DNA of 64,000 nt from positions 173,633 through 237,632 of the forward strand of contig LMAJ01000008.1 of assembly GCA_001507425.1 (NCBI GenBank), given 5' to 3'. Below the pieces are notes generated by a model. It had not been told where the DNA came from and did no database searches. It saw nothing but the letters and a program-made list of their open reading frames with translations. Positions 9,272 through 17,522 of the stretch are shown one piece after another. How positions within the stretch are numbered: the stretch's first letter is position 1; every line of letters begins with the position of its first letter. The DNA is from Flavobacteriaceae bacterium CRH. GTDB taxonomy: Bacteria > Bacteroidota > Bacteroidia > Flavobacteriales > Flavobacteriaceae. The position numbers and the translations under genes are program-made.

Positions 9272-9643
9272 TCACATCGGAATTCTAGAATCAAAATCAT
9301 CATTACCCAAATCAGTTTCTTCAATCTGTGACTTTTTAGAACTTCCTGAGTTTAAAATATCATAATTTGTTTTAGAATAATTATCTGATATTTTATCCAT
9401 TGATTTTAAAATTCTTCGAACCGCTAATATTAAAATTACTGCACCAATAAAAATCGCTGATACACCAACATTTTCCGAAAAAAACTTTTGTCCAAATAAT
9501 TCGAATTCGGTTTTGCCTGAACTTTTTAGTGTGATAAGCCATATTCCAAGTCCCGCAATAAGTAATGCGAAAGAACAAACTATTATTCCAAAAATCAGCG
9601 TTGATTTGTGAAACGAATTATGAGCGTTAGTATTTATTTGCAT
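9272..9643 (-). CDS. Small two-TM membrane protein of unknown function
   Basis: 123 aa from the ATG at 9643. A longer frame reaches back to 9787, but its extra codons run through a 'gtcaccctgaaccaagtcgaagg' intergenic repeat, so the internal start is preferred. Two hydrophobic segments are visible: LIFGIIVCSFALLIAGLGIW and VGVSAIFIGAVILILAV. A polar, Ser/Asp-rich C-terminal tail follows. No family recognised. Confidence 0.6.
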   Translation of the reverse strand: MQINTNAHNSFHKSTLIFGIIVCSFALLIAGLGIWLITLKSSGKTEFELFGQKFFSENVGVSAIFIGAVILILAVRRILKSMDKISDNYSKTNYDILNSGSSKKSQIEETDLGNDDFDSRIPM

Positions 9644-9865
9644 AGCTAAAGTATTTATAATCAAATATATAAAACATTTAATAATATTTAGCCATTCTGT
9701 AAATATTTTGATAGTTTTAAATAGAGCTACTACTCTGTTTTTGAATAATTTAAGAGCACTTTCCCCCCAATTGTCACCCTGAACCAAGTCGAAGGCTTAT
9801 GAAATCTGAATTTCAAAACATCAAAATTGGAATTTGGATTTTTTTTATTGGAATTTGAATTTGAA

Positions 9866-9953
9866 GCTATTCCTGCTATCTGTTCCAATCTTTTGTGCCG
9901 AACCCCGGCACAAAAGGATTTCCACTTCTATCAGGGCTAGGGCATTTGGTTTT
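9866..9953 (-). ncRNA. Flavobacterial intergenic structured RNA element (Flavo-1-like), copy 2
   Basis: On the minus strand the element reads from CCCTAGCCCTGATAGAAGTG to ACAGATAGCAGGAATAGC. Between them is a strong hairpin in which cttttgtgccg pairs with its exact complement around a 4-nt loop (about 9890-9916). It shares the CTAGCCC..GAT.G.AG.GG head and the AGC.GGAATAGC tail with copy 1 at 683-825. It lies in the space between the 123-aa membrane protein and the 147-aa protein. Confidence 0.45.
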
Positions 9954-9975
9954 ATAAGAAGATTTTTTGGAAAAA

Positions 9976-10419
9976 TTAATCTATAAGAAAAGGCGGTTCT
10001 TGAATTACTCTATACGACTTAAAAACACATCCAAATGGAGTTCCTTCTATTCCTTCTATAATTAACCAACTTAATATTCCTTTATTTATAAGTTGATATA
10101 ATTCATATTCAATAAATTCAGGACTATAATTTAATTTTTGATATTCAGGATGCGTTCTAATAAATTCTGAAAGTTCCCATTGCGAAAATTGAATTTCATT
10201 TCCTCTAAAAATTGAAATATCATAAGCATAAATTACACCGTCCTTTTCTGCGGTACAGCCGCTTCCGTGAAACCAATAATCAATTCCATCAATAACACCT
10301 TTTCTTTCAAAAAATGTACGAGAAAACGAACATGGGTTTATATCTTGTTTGTATTTATTCTTTAATAACGTTTCAAAAGCTCTTATAAAATTGATATAAT
10401 CTGCTAAAATTTTTTCCAT
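9976..10419 (-). CDS. Hypothetical protein, possibly DUF6896-like
   Basis: 147 aa, cytoplasmic. A central 'YWFHGSGCTAEKDGVIYAYDIS' region recalls DUF6896, but I hold this only loosely. Proteins of this kind often sit among toxin/immunity genes. It is the last of three same-strand genes (11291 to 9976) with short gaps, which suggests one transcript. The module is in the same variable block as the VgrG operon. Confidence 0.55.
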   Translation of the reverse strand: MEKILADYINFIRAFETLLKNKYKQDINPCSFSRTFFERKGVIDGIDYWFHGSGCTAEKDGVIYAYDISIFRGNEIQFSQWELSEFIRTHPEYQKLNYSPEFIEYELYQLINKGILSWLIIEGIEGTPFGCVFKSYRVIQEPPFLID

Positions 10420-10459
10420 ATTAATAAATCTTTTATTTTCTTTATCAATAAAGAAATAT

Positions 10460-10978
10460 TTATTTCAAATACCATGATTTATCATATAATTCATTTAACT
10501 CTTTTGCCGGAATTCCATTTAGTTCAATCGTTTTATTACAAATTTGGTCAAAATCTGCATTATCACCAGCCATATTAATCATATGATCGGTTTCGCCCAT
10601 TCCTCCTGATCCAATTAAAAGTCTGTCCGAGTCACTGAATTCTTTAGCTATTTCGATTATAATTTTTAATAATTGTTCTGATATATTTCTTTCTTGAAAA
10701 TATAAACTTGAAAATCTTTCTATGCAACCAATTAAAACAACCTTTTTATAAATATCAATGCTAAAACTATCGCTCTCTCCTGTTAAATATTCAGACCTAT
10801 CTGTTTGAGCGGAAACTATGAACCAATTTCCAAGTTCATTGTTAGTAAAATGTCCGAATTCTTTCAAATGCAAAAATTCAGCTTTTAATCTTTTAAAAAC
10901 ATCGTTTAATCTTTGCTCGGTTTCTTCTAAAGAATATTCTTTTTCTTTTGGAATTATACAGTGAATACTTGTTCCCAT
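10460..10978 (-). CDS. Hypothetical cytoplasmic protein
   Basis: 172 aa with no signal peptide or membrane helix and no family I can name. Residues 15-35 are helical and charged; a glycine-rich RLLIGSGGMGETDHMI segment lies near residue 125. It is 7 bp downstream of the small membrane protein gene at 10986-11291, so it is probably co-transcribed. Its position among small genes near a VgrG operon makes an immunity-type role possible but unproven. Confidence 0.6.
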   Translation of the reverse strand: MGTSIHCIIPKEKEYSLEETEQRLNDVFKRLKAEFLHLKEFGHFTNNELGNWFIVSAQTDRSEYLTGESDSFSIDIYKKVVLIGCIERFSSLYFQERNISEQLLKIIIEIAKEFSDSDRLLIGSGGMGETDHMINMAGDNADFDQICNKTIELNGIPAKELNELYDKSWYLK

Positions 10979-10985
10979 ATTTTAT

Positions 10986-11291
10986 TTACACACTTAATTT
11001 ACTATTACCTCTCAAAGCAAGAAAGAATAAAGCAAATAAAGCGACAGCAATAATTATAGATGCAGATCGTAAATGCTTATTCATCTTATTTTCAATCTCA
11101 TAAGTAATGGTAAACAAATACAGAATGAGTCCCACAAAAAAGTAAACAAACGTAGAAACTATCATAGAAAGCGCTTTTTCGCCAACTGAAATTGTTTTAA
11201 GTGTTATAATTTCATCAACGGTAAAGAAAAAATAAAATAAAAACCAAACCCAATATAAAAAGTGGAATACGTATGCTAATGTTGATTTCAT
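10986..11291 (-). CDS. Small membrane protein of unknown function
   Basis: 101 aa with three predicted membrane helices: FHFLYWVWFLFYFFFTV, MIVSTFVYFFVGLILYLF and ASIIIAVALFALFFLAL. No family recognised. First gene of the apparent three-gene minus-strand unit ending at 9976. Confidence 0.6.
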   Translation of the reverse strand: MKSTLAYVFHFLYWVWFLFYFFFTVDEIITLKTISVGEKALSMIVSTFVYFFVGLILYLFTITYEIENKMNKHLRSASIIIAVALFALFFLALRGNSKLSV

Positions 11292-11416
11292 GTTTATATT
11301 TTAGATACTTTGTTTATTTTTGAATGTGCAAATTACACATAAAATTTTAGTTTTACCGTATTAATTTTTAAGGAAAAGGATTACAAATAGCCTCTTTTTT
11401 TTGCTATATTTGCTAT

Positions 11417-11555
11417 TCTTAAACTACAACATTAAGAACGAAATAAGATTTGCCCTTGTATTATGTGTGCGGTATCGGAAACGACCGTAAGCGCTGTTGT
11501 AGGCGCAAGAGACACTAATTTACAAGGGTTTTTTAACTCTTAAACTACAACATTA
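11417..11555 (+). ncRNA. Structured leader flanked by an 18-bp direct repeat, ending in an intrinsic-terminator-like stem
   Basis: The 18-nt word tcttaaactacaacatta occurs at 11417-11434 and again at 11538-11555, where it runs into the ATG of the next gene. Between the copies is a multi-branched fold: cccttgta (11453-11460) pairs with tacaaggg (11521-11528), followed by six T. Inside are gtgt/acac, an inner hairpin cggt..accg around 11470-11488, and gcgc..gcgc at 11491-11505. The closing stem plus U-run looks like a terminator or attenuator, so this may be a separate small RNA or a regulatory leader for the 77-aa gene. Confidence 0.5.
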
Positions 11556-11788
11556 TGAGTAAAAACAACCTTTCAAAAGAAGCCGAAACTAGGCTTATGA
11601 CTTTTTTCAACAACACAGTAACACCAGAACAAATTGCAAAAGCAATAAGGCAAGTAAATTTTGTACTCGCTTTAGGGCTTATAAGAGAACACGAAACCCA
11701 TCAACAAGAAATCAGCAAATTAGAAAATAGCTTTTTTTGGCTGAATGAATTAGCCGAAATTTTAAATCCTTATTTGGATGTGGAGTAA
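11555..11788 (+). CDS. Small hypothetical protein with structured leader
   Basis: 77 aa, all-helical by eye, charged, no signal peptide. No family recognised. It is isolated on the plus strand, with a direct-repeat-flanked structured leader upstream and a perfect 20-bp terminator hairpin downstream. That gives it the look of a complete, independently expressed small unit. A regulatory or antitoxin-like role would be speculation. Confidence 0.65.
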   Translation: MSKNNLSKEAETRLMTFFNNTVTPEQIAKAIRQVNFVLALGLIREHETHQQEISKLENSFFWLNELAEILNPYLDVE

Positions 11789-11810
11789 GGATTTTATTTG
11801 AATTTGTAAT

Positions 11811-11854
11811 AAACGAAAAACCCTCGACTTTAAAAAGTCGAGGGTTTTTCGTTT
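11811..11854. terminator. Strong rho-independent terminator
   Basis: A perfect 20-bp stem, aaacgaaaaaccctcgactt (11811-11830) with its complement at 11835-11854, closed by a TAAA loop with internal A5/T5 tracts. Located 22 bp after the stop of the 77-aa gene. Confidence 0.92.
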
Positions 11855-12249
11855 AATTTCTTTGTTGATTATTGGGACGAATAGGAAGAGGAAGTCAGGA
11901 GAATTTTAGCAAAAATAACTTAAATCTTATACCTAATTTTTTTTAATTAATCACAAAAATCATTTAAGCATTTTATAATTAAAAAACAAATATTACAATA
12001 AAAATATTATCTCAATAATAACATATTAACAAATTCAATTTTTTTCTTTCAAAATTAGAAAAACATTATACTCAATGCTTTTAAAAGGATAAAAAAAATA
12101 TGAAAGGCCAATCATCACTCAAAAAATCAAATTGTAGTTTACTACGTTATATTGGGCTTTTTTTACGTTATGAACAAAAATAGACGAGTTATAAACAATT
12201 AATAGTAATAACTTATTAAAAACAAAGATACATTTGCCCTTATCTTTGT

Positions 12250-12475
12250 AAAATAAAAAGCACCCAAGTTGAGTGCTTTTATAAATTAAATTAAAAGAAT
12301 TTGGTCTCATTAGCCAATGACTTTATTAAGTAATTTAGACCGTTAAATTTATAACGGTTGAAAGTAATTAGTTACTGCATCATTAGCTTTTACTAAACAA
12401 ACCAAGATTACTTTAAATCCTGTTCCAGCAGGTTAAATAAGTCGATAGACATTTGTTTATCGGCTTATTTATTTT
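12250..12475 (+). ncRNA. Candidate small RNA with terminator
   Basis: No credible protein is encoded between 11855 and 12716. A -7-type element TATCTTTG (12241-12248) precedes a series of hairpins: aaaagcac/gtgctttt (12256-12280), ccgtta/taacgg (12340-12357), aaagtaat/attacttt (12361-12414) and cctg/cagg (12419-12432). The last is a 12-bp hairpin aataagtcgata/tatcggcttatt (12436-12469) followed by a T-rich run. This is the profile of a terminated sRNA of about 220 nt. The first hairpin could instead end an unrelated transcript. Confidence 0.4.
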
Positions 12476-12560
12476 TACAAATATATGTTTTTTTGTAAAC
12501 AAGTTTGTTTTAATATACTTGATAAAAATTACTTTTTTATAAAATATATAACTTGTGCTC

Positions 12561-12659
12561 TGCGAAGTCTGCCGACTTCGTGGCGACAACGATAATTAAA
12601 CGAATATAAAAAGAAATCTCAAAATATATTGGAAGGGTACGAAGTCGGGAGACTTCGCA
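12561..12659. repeat. Inverted pair of 'gcgaagtc..gacttcg' palindromes
   Basis: Two 21-nt units, each itself a near-palindrome (gaagtct..gacttc type), lie at 12561-12581 and 12639-12659 in inverted orientation with one mismatch. Intergenic, no coding potential. Confidence 0.65.
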
Positions 12660-12716
12660 CAGCCCATAACTTTTAATAATATTTTTGCACTCTAGAAGAC
12701 TTCGAAGAGCTGGAGT

Positions 12717-13622
12717 TTAATTAAACCATTTTATGTAAAACATTTTTTTTGATTTTCTCCATTCAACTTTTAAAGCTTTTTGACTCTGGCTTCTTAAACT
12801 CTGTAATTGTCTTGATACTGCTTTGTATACTACATCAGTATCTGAATCTTCATCCATATCATTCACAGCTTTTCTGATTCCTTTAAGTGTTGCTTGAATA
12901 TCTTGATACATTTTTTCCTCAGGATTTAGATTTATAAATAAATTAGCTTCATGAATGTTTGCCAAATAATGGAATTTTACATATTCATCATAATATTTAT
13001 CACTTTCGATTTTCGGACTTTCATCTTTACCACGATGTTTTAGGAACATGCTATAATAAAAGATCATTTGACATATTGCGTTGTTATGCTGTGAAATATT
13101 GTTTTTAAATTCTTCAATCCATTTAATTCTTGAACTTGAAATTACATTAGATTTAACTTGATGTAATGCAACAAACGCTGCTAGTAAACCTAAAAGAACA
13201 GTAATTCCTGCAGATGAAGAAATAACTTTATTCAATGTGCTAAAAAAAGAGTTAGAATTATCATGTTCATAATTTGTATAGATTATTTTTTTTCTAACAA
13301 CTTGATAATTATTACCAAGAGAATCCTGAAAATTTATTACATATTTATTCTTACTTAATTCTCTAAATTGGGCAGAAGGCTTAATGTCACCATATTTAAA
13401 TTTGATTGTTGATTTTTTAGCTTGAGTAAGATACGCTAGATCATACTTATTAGCGAATCGAACTTCTATATTATAATAGTCAAAATTACTTTGATTTTCA
13501 ATTATGATGTTTTCCTTTAAAAAAACTATTTTAGGTTCAATAAAATTTGAGGCTGTTTTTGAACAAGAAAGGAAATTTATAATCAGTATTATAAATAGAA
13601 TTCGTTTTAAATTAATTATCAT
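12717..13622 (-). CDS. Hypothetical lipoprotein with internal transmembrane helix
   Basis: 301 aa from the ATG at 13622; a start 36 bp further upstream adds only a weak extension before the signal peptide. The N-terminus is a lipoprotein signal with a lipobox-like NFLSC. Residues ~20-120 would be periplasmic. A membrane segment, AGITVLLGLLAAFVALHQV, lies near residue 150, and a charged helical C-terminus with a Gln/Arg-rich heptad region would be cytoplasmic. No family recognised. Confidence 0.6.
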   Translation of the reverse strand: MIINLKRILFIILIINFLSCSKTASNFIEPKIVFLKENIIIENQSNFDYYNIEVRFANKYDLAYLTQAKKSTIKFKYGDIKPSAQFRELSKNKYVINFQDSLGNNYQVVRKKIIYTNYEHDNSNSFFSTLNKVISSSAGITVLLGLLAAFVALHQVKSNVISSSRIKWIEEFKNNISQHNNAICQMIFYYSMFLKHRGKDESPKIESDKYYDEYVKFHYLANIHEANLFINLNPEEKMYQDIQATLKGIRKAVNDMDEDSDTDVVYKAVSRQLQSLRSQSQKALKVEWRKSKKMFYIKWFN

Positions 13623-13850
13623 TTTATTTATAAGTTTAATTTGAAATTTGGCTAACACAAAAAATATTGGGTCTTTGAAAACTTTGAATATAGTGTAATT
13701 AACAATTATAGATTAACTTAAACCTTGTATACTCCTCTTCATTCTGCATATAAAGTAGCATAAAGTCCCCCAGCTGACGCGAGCGTATCGCTTTGAAAGT
13801 ATTGAATAGCGGATAATTGAAAAAAACTCGAAAATATCACAAGTAGTTAC

Positions 13851-14924
13851 TTATTCATAATTCTTTATAGTAGAAAGTAATTCTTTTTTGAAATTATAAA
13901 TTTCATCAAGACTTTGCAAAGGTTGCTTTTCACCATTATCTTTCCCGTTATGAAATAACTCTACATATTTGTTAGCAGAATTAAAATGTAATCTACATAA
14001 TGGTTTTCTGTTATTATCGTCTAATAAAATTCCAAAGTAAGATTGTGTGTCTCTAAAAAATATTCTATTAGCAGGAATTGCTTCTCTTAAAATTGCTTTG
14101 ATAATTTGTGAACCTTCTATTTCTTCTTCGGTTGTAATAAATCTTGGAGCTTCAACCTCTTCATCTACAGAAGATAATTTTTGATTTTCTTTTGATGGAA
14201 TAGTTTCACCAATATTTAATGCGTTTTTAAGCCTGAAATTTATAGATTCGTTTATAGAGTTAGAAAAAGCTTTTTTTGTGTATTCTTTAAAAGCTGCTAA
14301 TCTTGATGCCGTTAACGGTTTATTGAAGAATTTGCTTACCAGAAGCTTTACAATTTCATCAGACGGATTTTGTAATTCTTTTTCAAATTCATTTCTTATT
14401 GCTTTTATGTATTTTAACGCTTCTGCCGAGTCTAGAATATTTTCTAAATTATAACTGCTTTTGGTAAAATTTTCAAGAATTTTTAAGCTGGAATCAGAAA
14501 TATTTGCCAGGTCTAAAGTAAAAAATGGCTTTTCATCCATTATGTTTGGTTTTTCTAAATCAGCATAAAAATTATAAGTATGACCATTAGTCAATACTCC
14601 AAATCGAGATTTTGAAACATGATAATATCTATGAAGTTGTGAATTATGTGCATCAACATTTTCTTTCCAATGTTTACATTCAATAATTAAAATGGGTTCA
14701 CCATCTTTTTTAATTACATAATCTATTTTCTCGCCCTTTTTTGTACCAATGTCACATATAAATTCTGGAATTACTTCTGTAGGATTAAAAATATCAAATC
14801 CCAAAATTTGAATAAATGGCATTACAAATGCATTTTTAGTAGCTTCTTCGGTGTTAATCTGATCTTTTAGTGAATCAACTCTCTGGTGTAATTGCTCAAG
14901 TTTTAGTCTTAAATCTGCTTCCAT
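13851..14924 (-). CDS. Stand-alone type I restriction HsdR N-terminal-like nuclease (HSDR_N_2 type)
   Basis: 357 aa. The N-terminal domain (about 20-140) matches the HsdR_N/HSDR_N_2 PD-(D/E)xK nuclease: E27, D68 in GEKIDYVI, then E82 and K84 in IIECKHW. Residues 100-115 hold the family-typical FGVLTNGHTYNFY. The rest (150-357) is helical and lacks helicase motifs. No HsdM, HsdS or helicase genes are adjacent, so this is not a complete type I system. Such stand-alone proteins are common in Bacteroidota and their role is unknown. Flanked on both sides by palindromic repeats. Confidence 0.8.
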   Translation of the reverse strand: MEADLRLKLEQLHQRVDSLKDQINTEEATKNAFVMPFIQILGFDIFNPTEVIPEFICDIGTKKGEKIDYVIKKDGEPILIIECKHWKENVDAHNSQLHRYYHVSKSRFGVLTNGHTYNFYADLEKPNIMDEKPFFTLDLANISDSSLKILENFTKSSYNLENILDSAEALKYIKAIRNEFEKELQNPSDEIVKLLVSKFFNKPLTASRLAAFKEYTKKAFSNSINESINFRLKNALNIGETIPSKENQKLSSVDEEVEAPRFITTEEEIEGSQIIKAILREAIPANRIFFRDTQSYFGILLDDNNRKPLCRLHFNSANKYVELFHNGKDNGEKQPLQSLDEIYNFKKELLSTIKNYE

Positions 14925-15173
14925 ATTTTTATATATTGGTGTTTCTATTGCTATTTAAATGTTATTTGGTTATTCAATTCTCTACACAGTAGCAAAAATG
15001 ATTACCCAACTGGCGCGAGCATCTCGCTCTTAAACGCAATTTTCAAATGTAGACTATTGATTTACAAACTTTTTACGGAAAACCGTATTTGTTAGCGTTA
15101 AATCTTATTTATCAAAAATATTAATAAACCATTCTAAAACAACCCAGTACTTATACCTGATTTTGCGGACAAA

Positions 15174-15203
15174 AAAAAGCCCAACTAAGATAGTTGAGCT
15201 TTT
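15174..15203 (-). terminator. Rho-independent terminator
   Basis: On the minus strand aaaagctcaact pairs with agttgggctttt and is followed by a T-run. It ends the 176-aa secreted protein gene. An almost identical hairpin ends the esterase gene at 20797-20823. Confidence 0.75.
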
Positions 15204-15286
15204 ACATTTATAATATTATCTGGCACGAGCGTCTCGCTGGTGAATGCAAGTTTTTTTAAGATTGTCTCGTCACAAGTTTTTGTTGC

Positions 15287-15817
15287 TCAAAAAACCTTCA
15301 AGAGTTTATTTATTCTCATCGATGATTTTGATTCTACCATTTTTTTTTCAATAACTTTCCCGTTTTTATCAACTTTAAAACAAAGATCAATATAAGCACT
15401 GCCTACTGTTGTATATGAAAAACTATATAATTCAACCATTAGGATAGTATATTTTGCCTTTTTTATTGCGCAAATTTTATTGGGAATTAAATTTTCAAAA
15501 TCTGATATGCTAGCACATTGTATAGGAAATTTATTTATTTCGATTATAGGATTTTGAGAAGTATTTATTTTATTTAGAAGTTCTTTACCTATTGTTTCAT
15601 TGATACATTCTTTATCAATAACATTCTCAGTCTTTAAAATGATTTCAATCTCATTATTATAAAGATTTTCATGAATTTTATATATGCTTTCCGAATCATT
15701 TAAAGATATACGACAAGATTCAATATTTTTTTGAATATGATCATCTGGCTTTTGATTTTTATTCTGAGCATTTAAAACACTACAGAGAAAGTAGAAAAAA
15801 AGGATTGTTGTTTTCAT
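15287..15817 (-). CDS. Secreted hypothetical protein
   Basis: 176 aa with a Sec signal peptide (TILFFYFLCSVLNAQ) and a mature domain with two Cys pairs. No family recognised. One of a row of exported small proteins (15287-17522) following the VgrG operon on the same strand. Candidate periplasmic immunity protein by position only. Confidence 0.6.
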   Translation of the reverse strand: MKTTILFFYFLCSVLNAQNKNQKPDDHIQKNIESCRISLNDSESIYKIHENLYNNEIEIILKTENVIDKECINETIGKELLNKINTSQNPIIEINKFPIQCASISDFENLIPNKICAIKKAKYTILMVELYSFSYTTVGSAYIDLCFKVDKNGKVIEKKMVESKSSMRINKLLKVF

Positions 15818-16169
15818 ATAATTTTACCTATAATAATATTCTCTAATAGAATCGACTGCCAGCAAGAGCTTCTCTCTCGTGAACGCAATCTAAAACAAAA
15901 ATTCCGTATATCTCTATAAATATCGTTTCGGTAAACTTTTGATAGATTTTATTTTTATCGTTACATTCTTTGTGTTCACGAGTGAGACACTCGCGCCAGC
16001 ACTGGAAAGTGTTGCTAGATTTTTCCCCCCGCTGGCGCGAGCTTCTAGCTCGTGATCCCAATCCGATACTATTATATCTACTTGTTTAAACGTTATACAT
16101 TGTGTATGTTCACGAGCTAGAAACTCGCGCCAGCAGAGGACGAATTTATTTGCTGTATAAAAAAATATA

Positions 16170-16672
16170 CTAATGTGAAGTTTCTATTGTGTCATTTGTA
16201 TATATTGGGGTGATTTTATTTATAGTATGCATACCATCATGTTCATAACAAATGTTGAAACCTCTGTTTAAAATAGGAGAATTTGTAAAGTTTTTTAAAT
16301 TGTTTTTTTCAAAAATTAGAGAATCAGAACATACAGTATTAAACAGTTGAATAATTTCTAAGATAATTTTATCATCTCTATTAGTATATTTTATTAAAAA
16401 AGGTATCTTGTTTGCAACTAAATGAGTTTTTATATAAAAGCTTTTTTTGTTATGTTTTTTAAATTTATTTTAAATAAAACAATACTATCTATTTCATGAT
16501 ATTTCCAAACAGTTGTGTCAATTTCCATTTTTTTTTCATCATAAGCTAGTGTTGTAAGTCCAAATTCTTCAAAATTAATCCCGAAAGTCAATGGTTTTGT
16601 TTTATATTTTTCATTTTTAATACATCCAAATAAAAGCATAAATACGCTATTTCTTGTTAGTACATTTTTCAT
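16170..16672 (-). pseudogene. Frameshifted small lipoprotein-like gene
   Basis: The first frame (16430-16672) gives 80 aa with an N-terminal hydrophobic segment ending in LLFGC and stops soon after ..NITKKAF. A one-base shift at a T7 run (16442-16448; A7 on the coding strand) carries reading on through ..KKSFYIKTHLVANKIPF and some 80 further codons to a TAG at 16170. The two parts together make about 165 aa with consistent composition. The shift could be a real mutation, a homopolymer sequencing error, or slippage on A7. Confidence 0.6.
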
Positions 16673-16913
16673 AATTTAATATTTTTTTTATTATCTAATC
16701 CATACGGTTTATCAACATATCAGTTAATAGATTTTATTTAGACAGTTTTCATTAATTAGTAAAGCATTTAATTTTAAAAATATTTTAGAATTATTTCCTT
16801 TGGAGCACATAACATTTCTTGTTTATTCATATCTATCATATTTAAGCAATTCATTCACCAACTTATAAGTGTATTTACTTTAAAAGAATATCAGGCAATT
16901 GGTTATTTTAAAA

Positions 16914-17522
16914 TTAATTGCAATTGATATTTTTATTGTCATCAAAATTGTTTAAGATTAAGTCTATTTTTTTAATGTCTAATTTCTTTAGATTATCATT
17001 TAACATTACTTGACAAATTTTAATTTCTTTTTGTAAATCATTTTGTTCAGATATTCTTCTTAATGATCTCAAATAGAAATTATTTCCATCAAAATAAATT
17101 ATATATTGAAATAATGTTTCTGACTGCCAGAATTCAACAATAAACCCATTTTTAATTTCTTCACTTTTACGATTTAAATTAAGAGTACTTTTATTCAATC
17201 CTAATTCATCGGCTTGTAACGTATCATTTCCTGAAATAAAATGATATGGTAATTTGTAAGAATCAATTATATTTTTAGAATCCAAAACCTCTATTTCATA
17301 AACCAACTGATTTTCAATATAAACTTTATTTAAAATTATTTTGAAAACCTCGTTATGGCTTAATAGACTTATTGAGTCAATACTTTCTTTTTCTATTTTC
17401 TTATTTAAAACTGTTTTATAAATACTATTTGATTTAAATTTTTCAGTTTTATTTCTACAGCTTAATACAATTGAACAAGCTATAAATATGAAGAAACTAT
17501 TTTTTATTAATGCAACTTTCAT
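16914..17522 (-). CDS. Hypothetical lipoprotein, candidate immunity protein
   Basis: 202 aa with a lipoprotein signal peptide (FFIFIACSIVLSC, lipobox LSC at about residue 22). No family recognised. Its start lies 26 bp inside the 3' end of the full-length frame of the VgrG-linked effector (17497-18702), so the two are translationally linked. An exported partner overlapping a predicted wall-degrading effector fits an immunity role; this is inferred from position. Confidence 0.6.
   Translation of the reverse strand: MKVALIKNSFFIFIACSIVLSCRNKTEKFKSNSIYKTVLNKKIEKESIDSISLLSHNEVFKIILNKVYIENQLVYEIEVLDSKNIIDSYKLPYHFISGNDTLQADELGLNKSTLNLNRKSEEIKNGFIVEFWQSETLFQYIIYFDGNNFYLRSLRRISEQNDLQKEIKICQVMLNDNLKKLDIKKIDLILNNFDDNKNINCN

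Larger units (their letters stand above)
13771..16134. repeat. Seven copies of a 'ctggcgcgagc..gctcgtgaa' palindromic repeat
   Basis: Copies of about 26-32 bp lie at 13771-13795, 15010-15040, 15220-15250, 15856-15889, 15973-16000 (inverted), 16031-16060 and 16107-16134 (inverted). Each is an imperfect palindrome centred on ctggcgcgag..ctcg. Several are followed by 'aacgcaat'. The last two form a near-perfect inverted pair. All are between genes, never inside one. None was noticed outside this 2.4-kb stretch of the window. Confidence 0.75.

Noticed and set aside
11440..11535. Integron attC site
   Set aside because: Palindromic, but the conserved RYYYAAC/GTTRRRY core boxes are missing and there is no integron integrase.
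12119..12310. 63-aa ORF on the minus strand
   Set aside because: Low-complexity AT-rich frame that overlaps the candidate sRNA hairpins; no start context or neighbour support.
12400..12440. tRNA-like T-arm (cctgttccagcagg)
   Set aside because: No acceptor, anticodon or D-arm can be formed around it; T-loop position 57 is not a purine.
13851..14924. Complete type I restriction-modification system
   Set aside because: No HsdM, HsdS or helicase motifs in or near the gene.
15843..16061. 72-aa ORF on the minus strand
   Set aside because: It is composed of two copies of the 'ctggcgcgag' repeat; no independent coding character.
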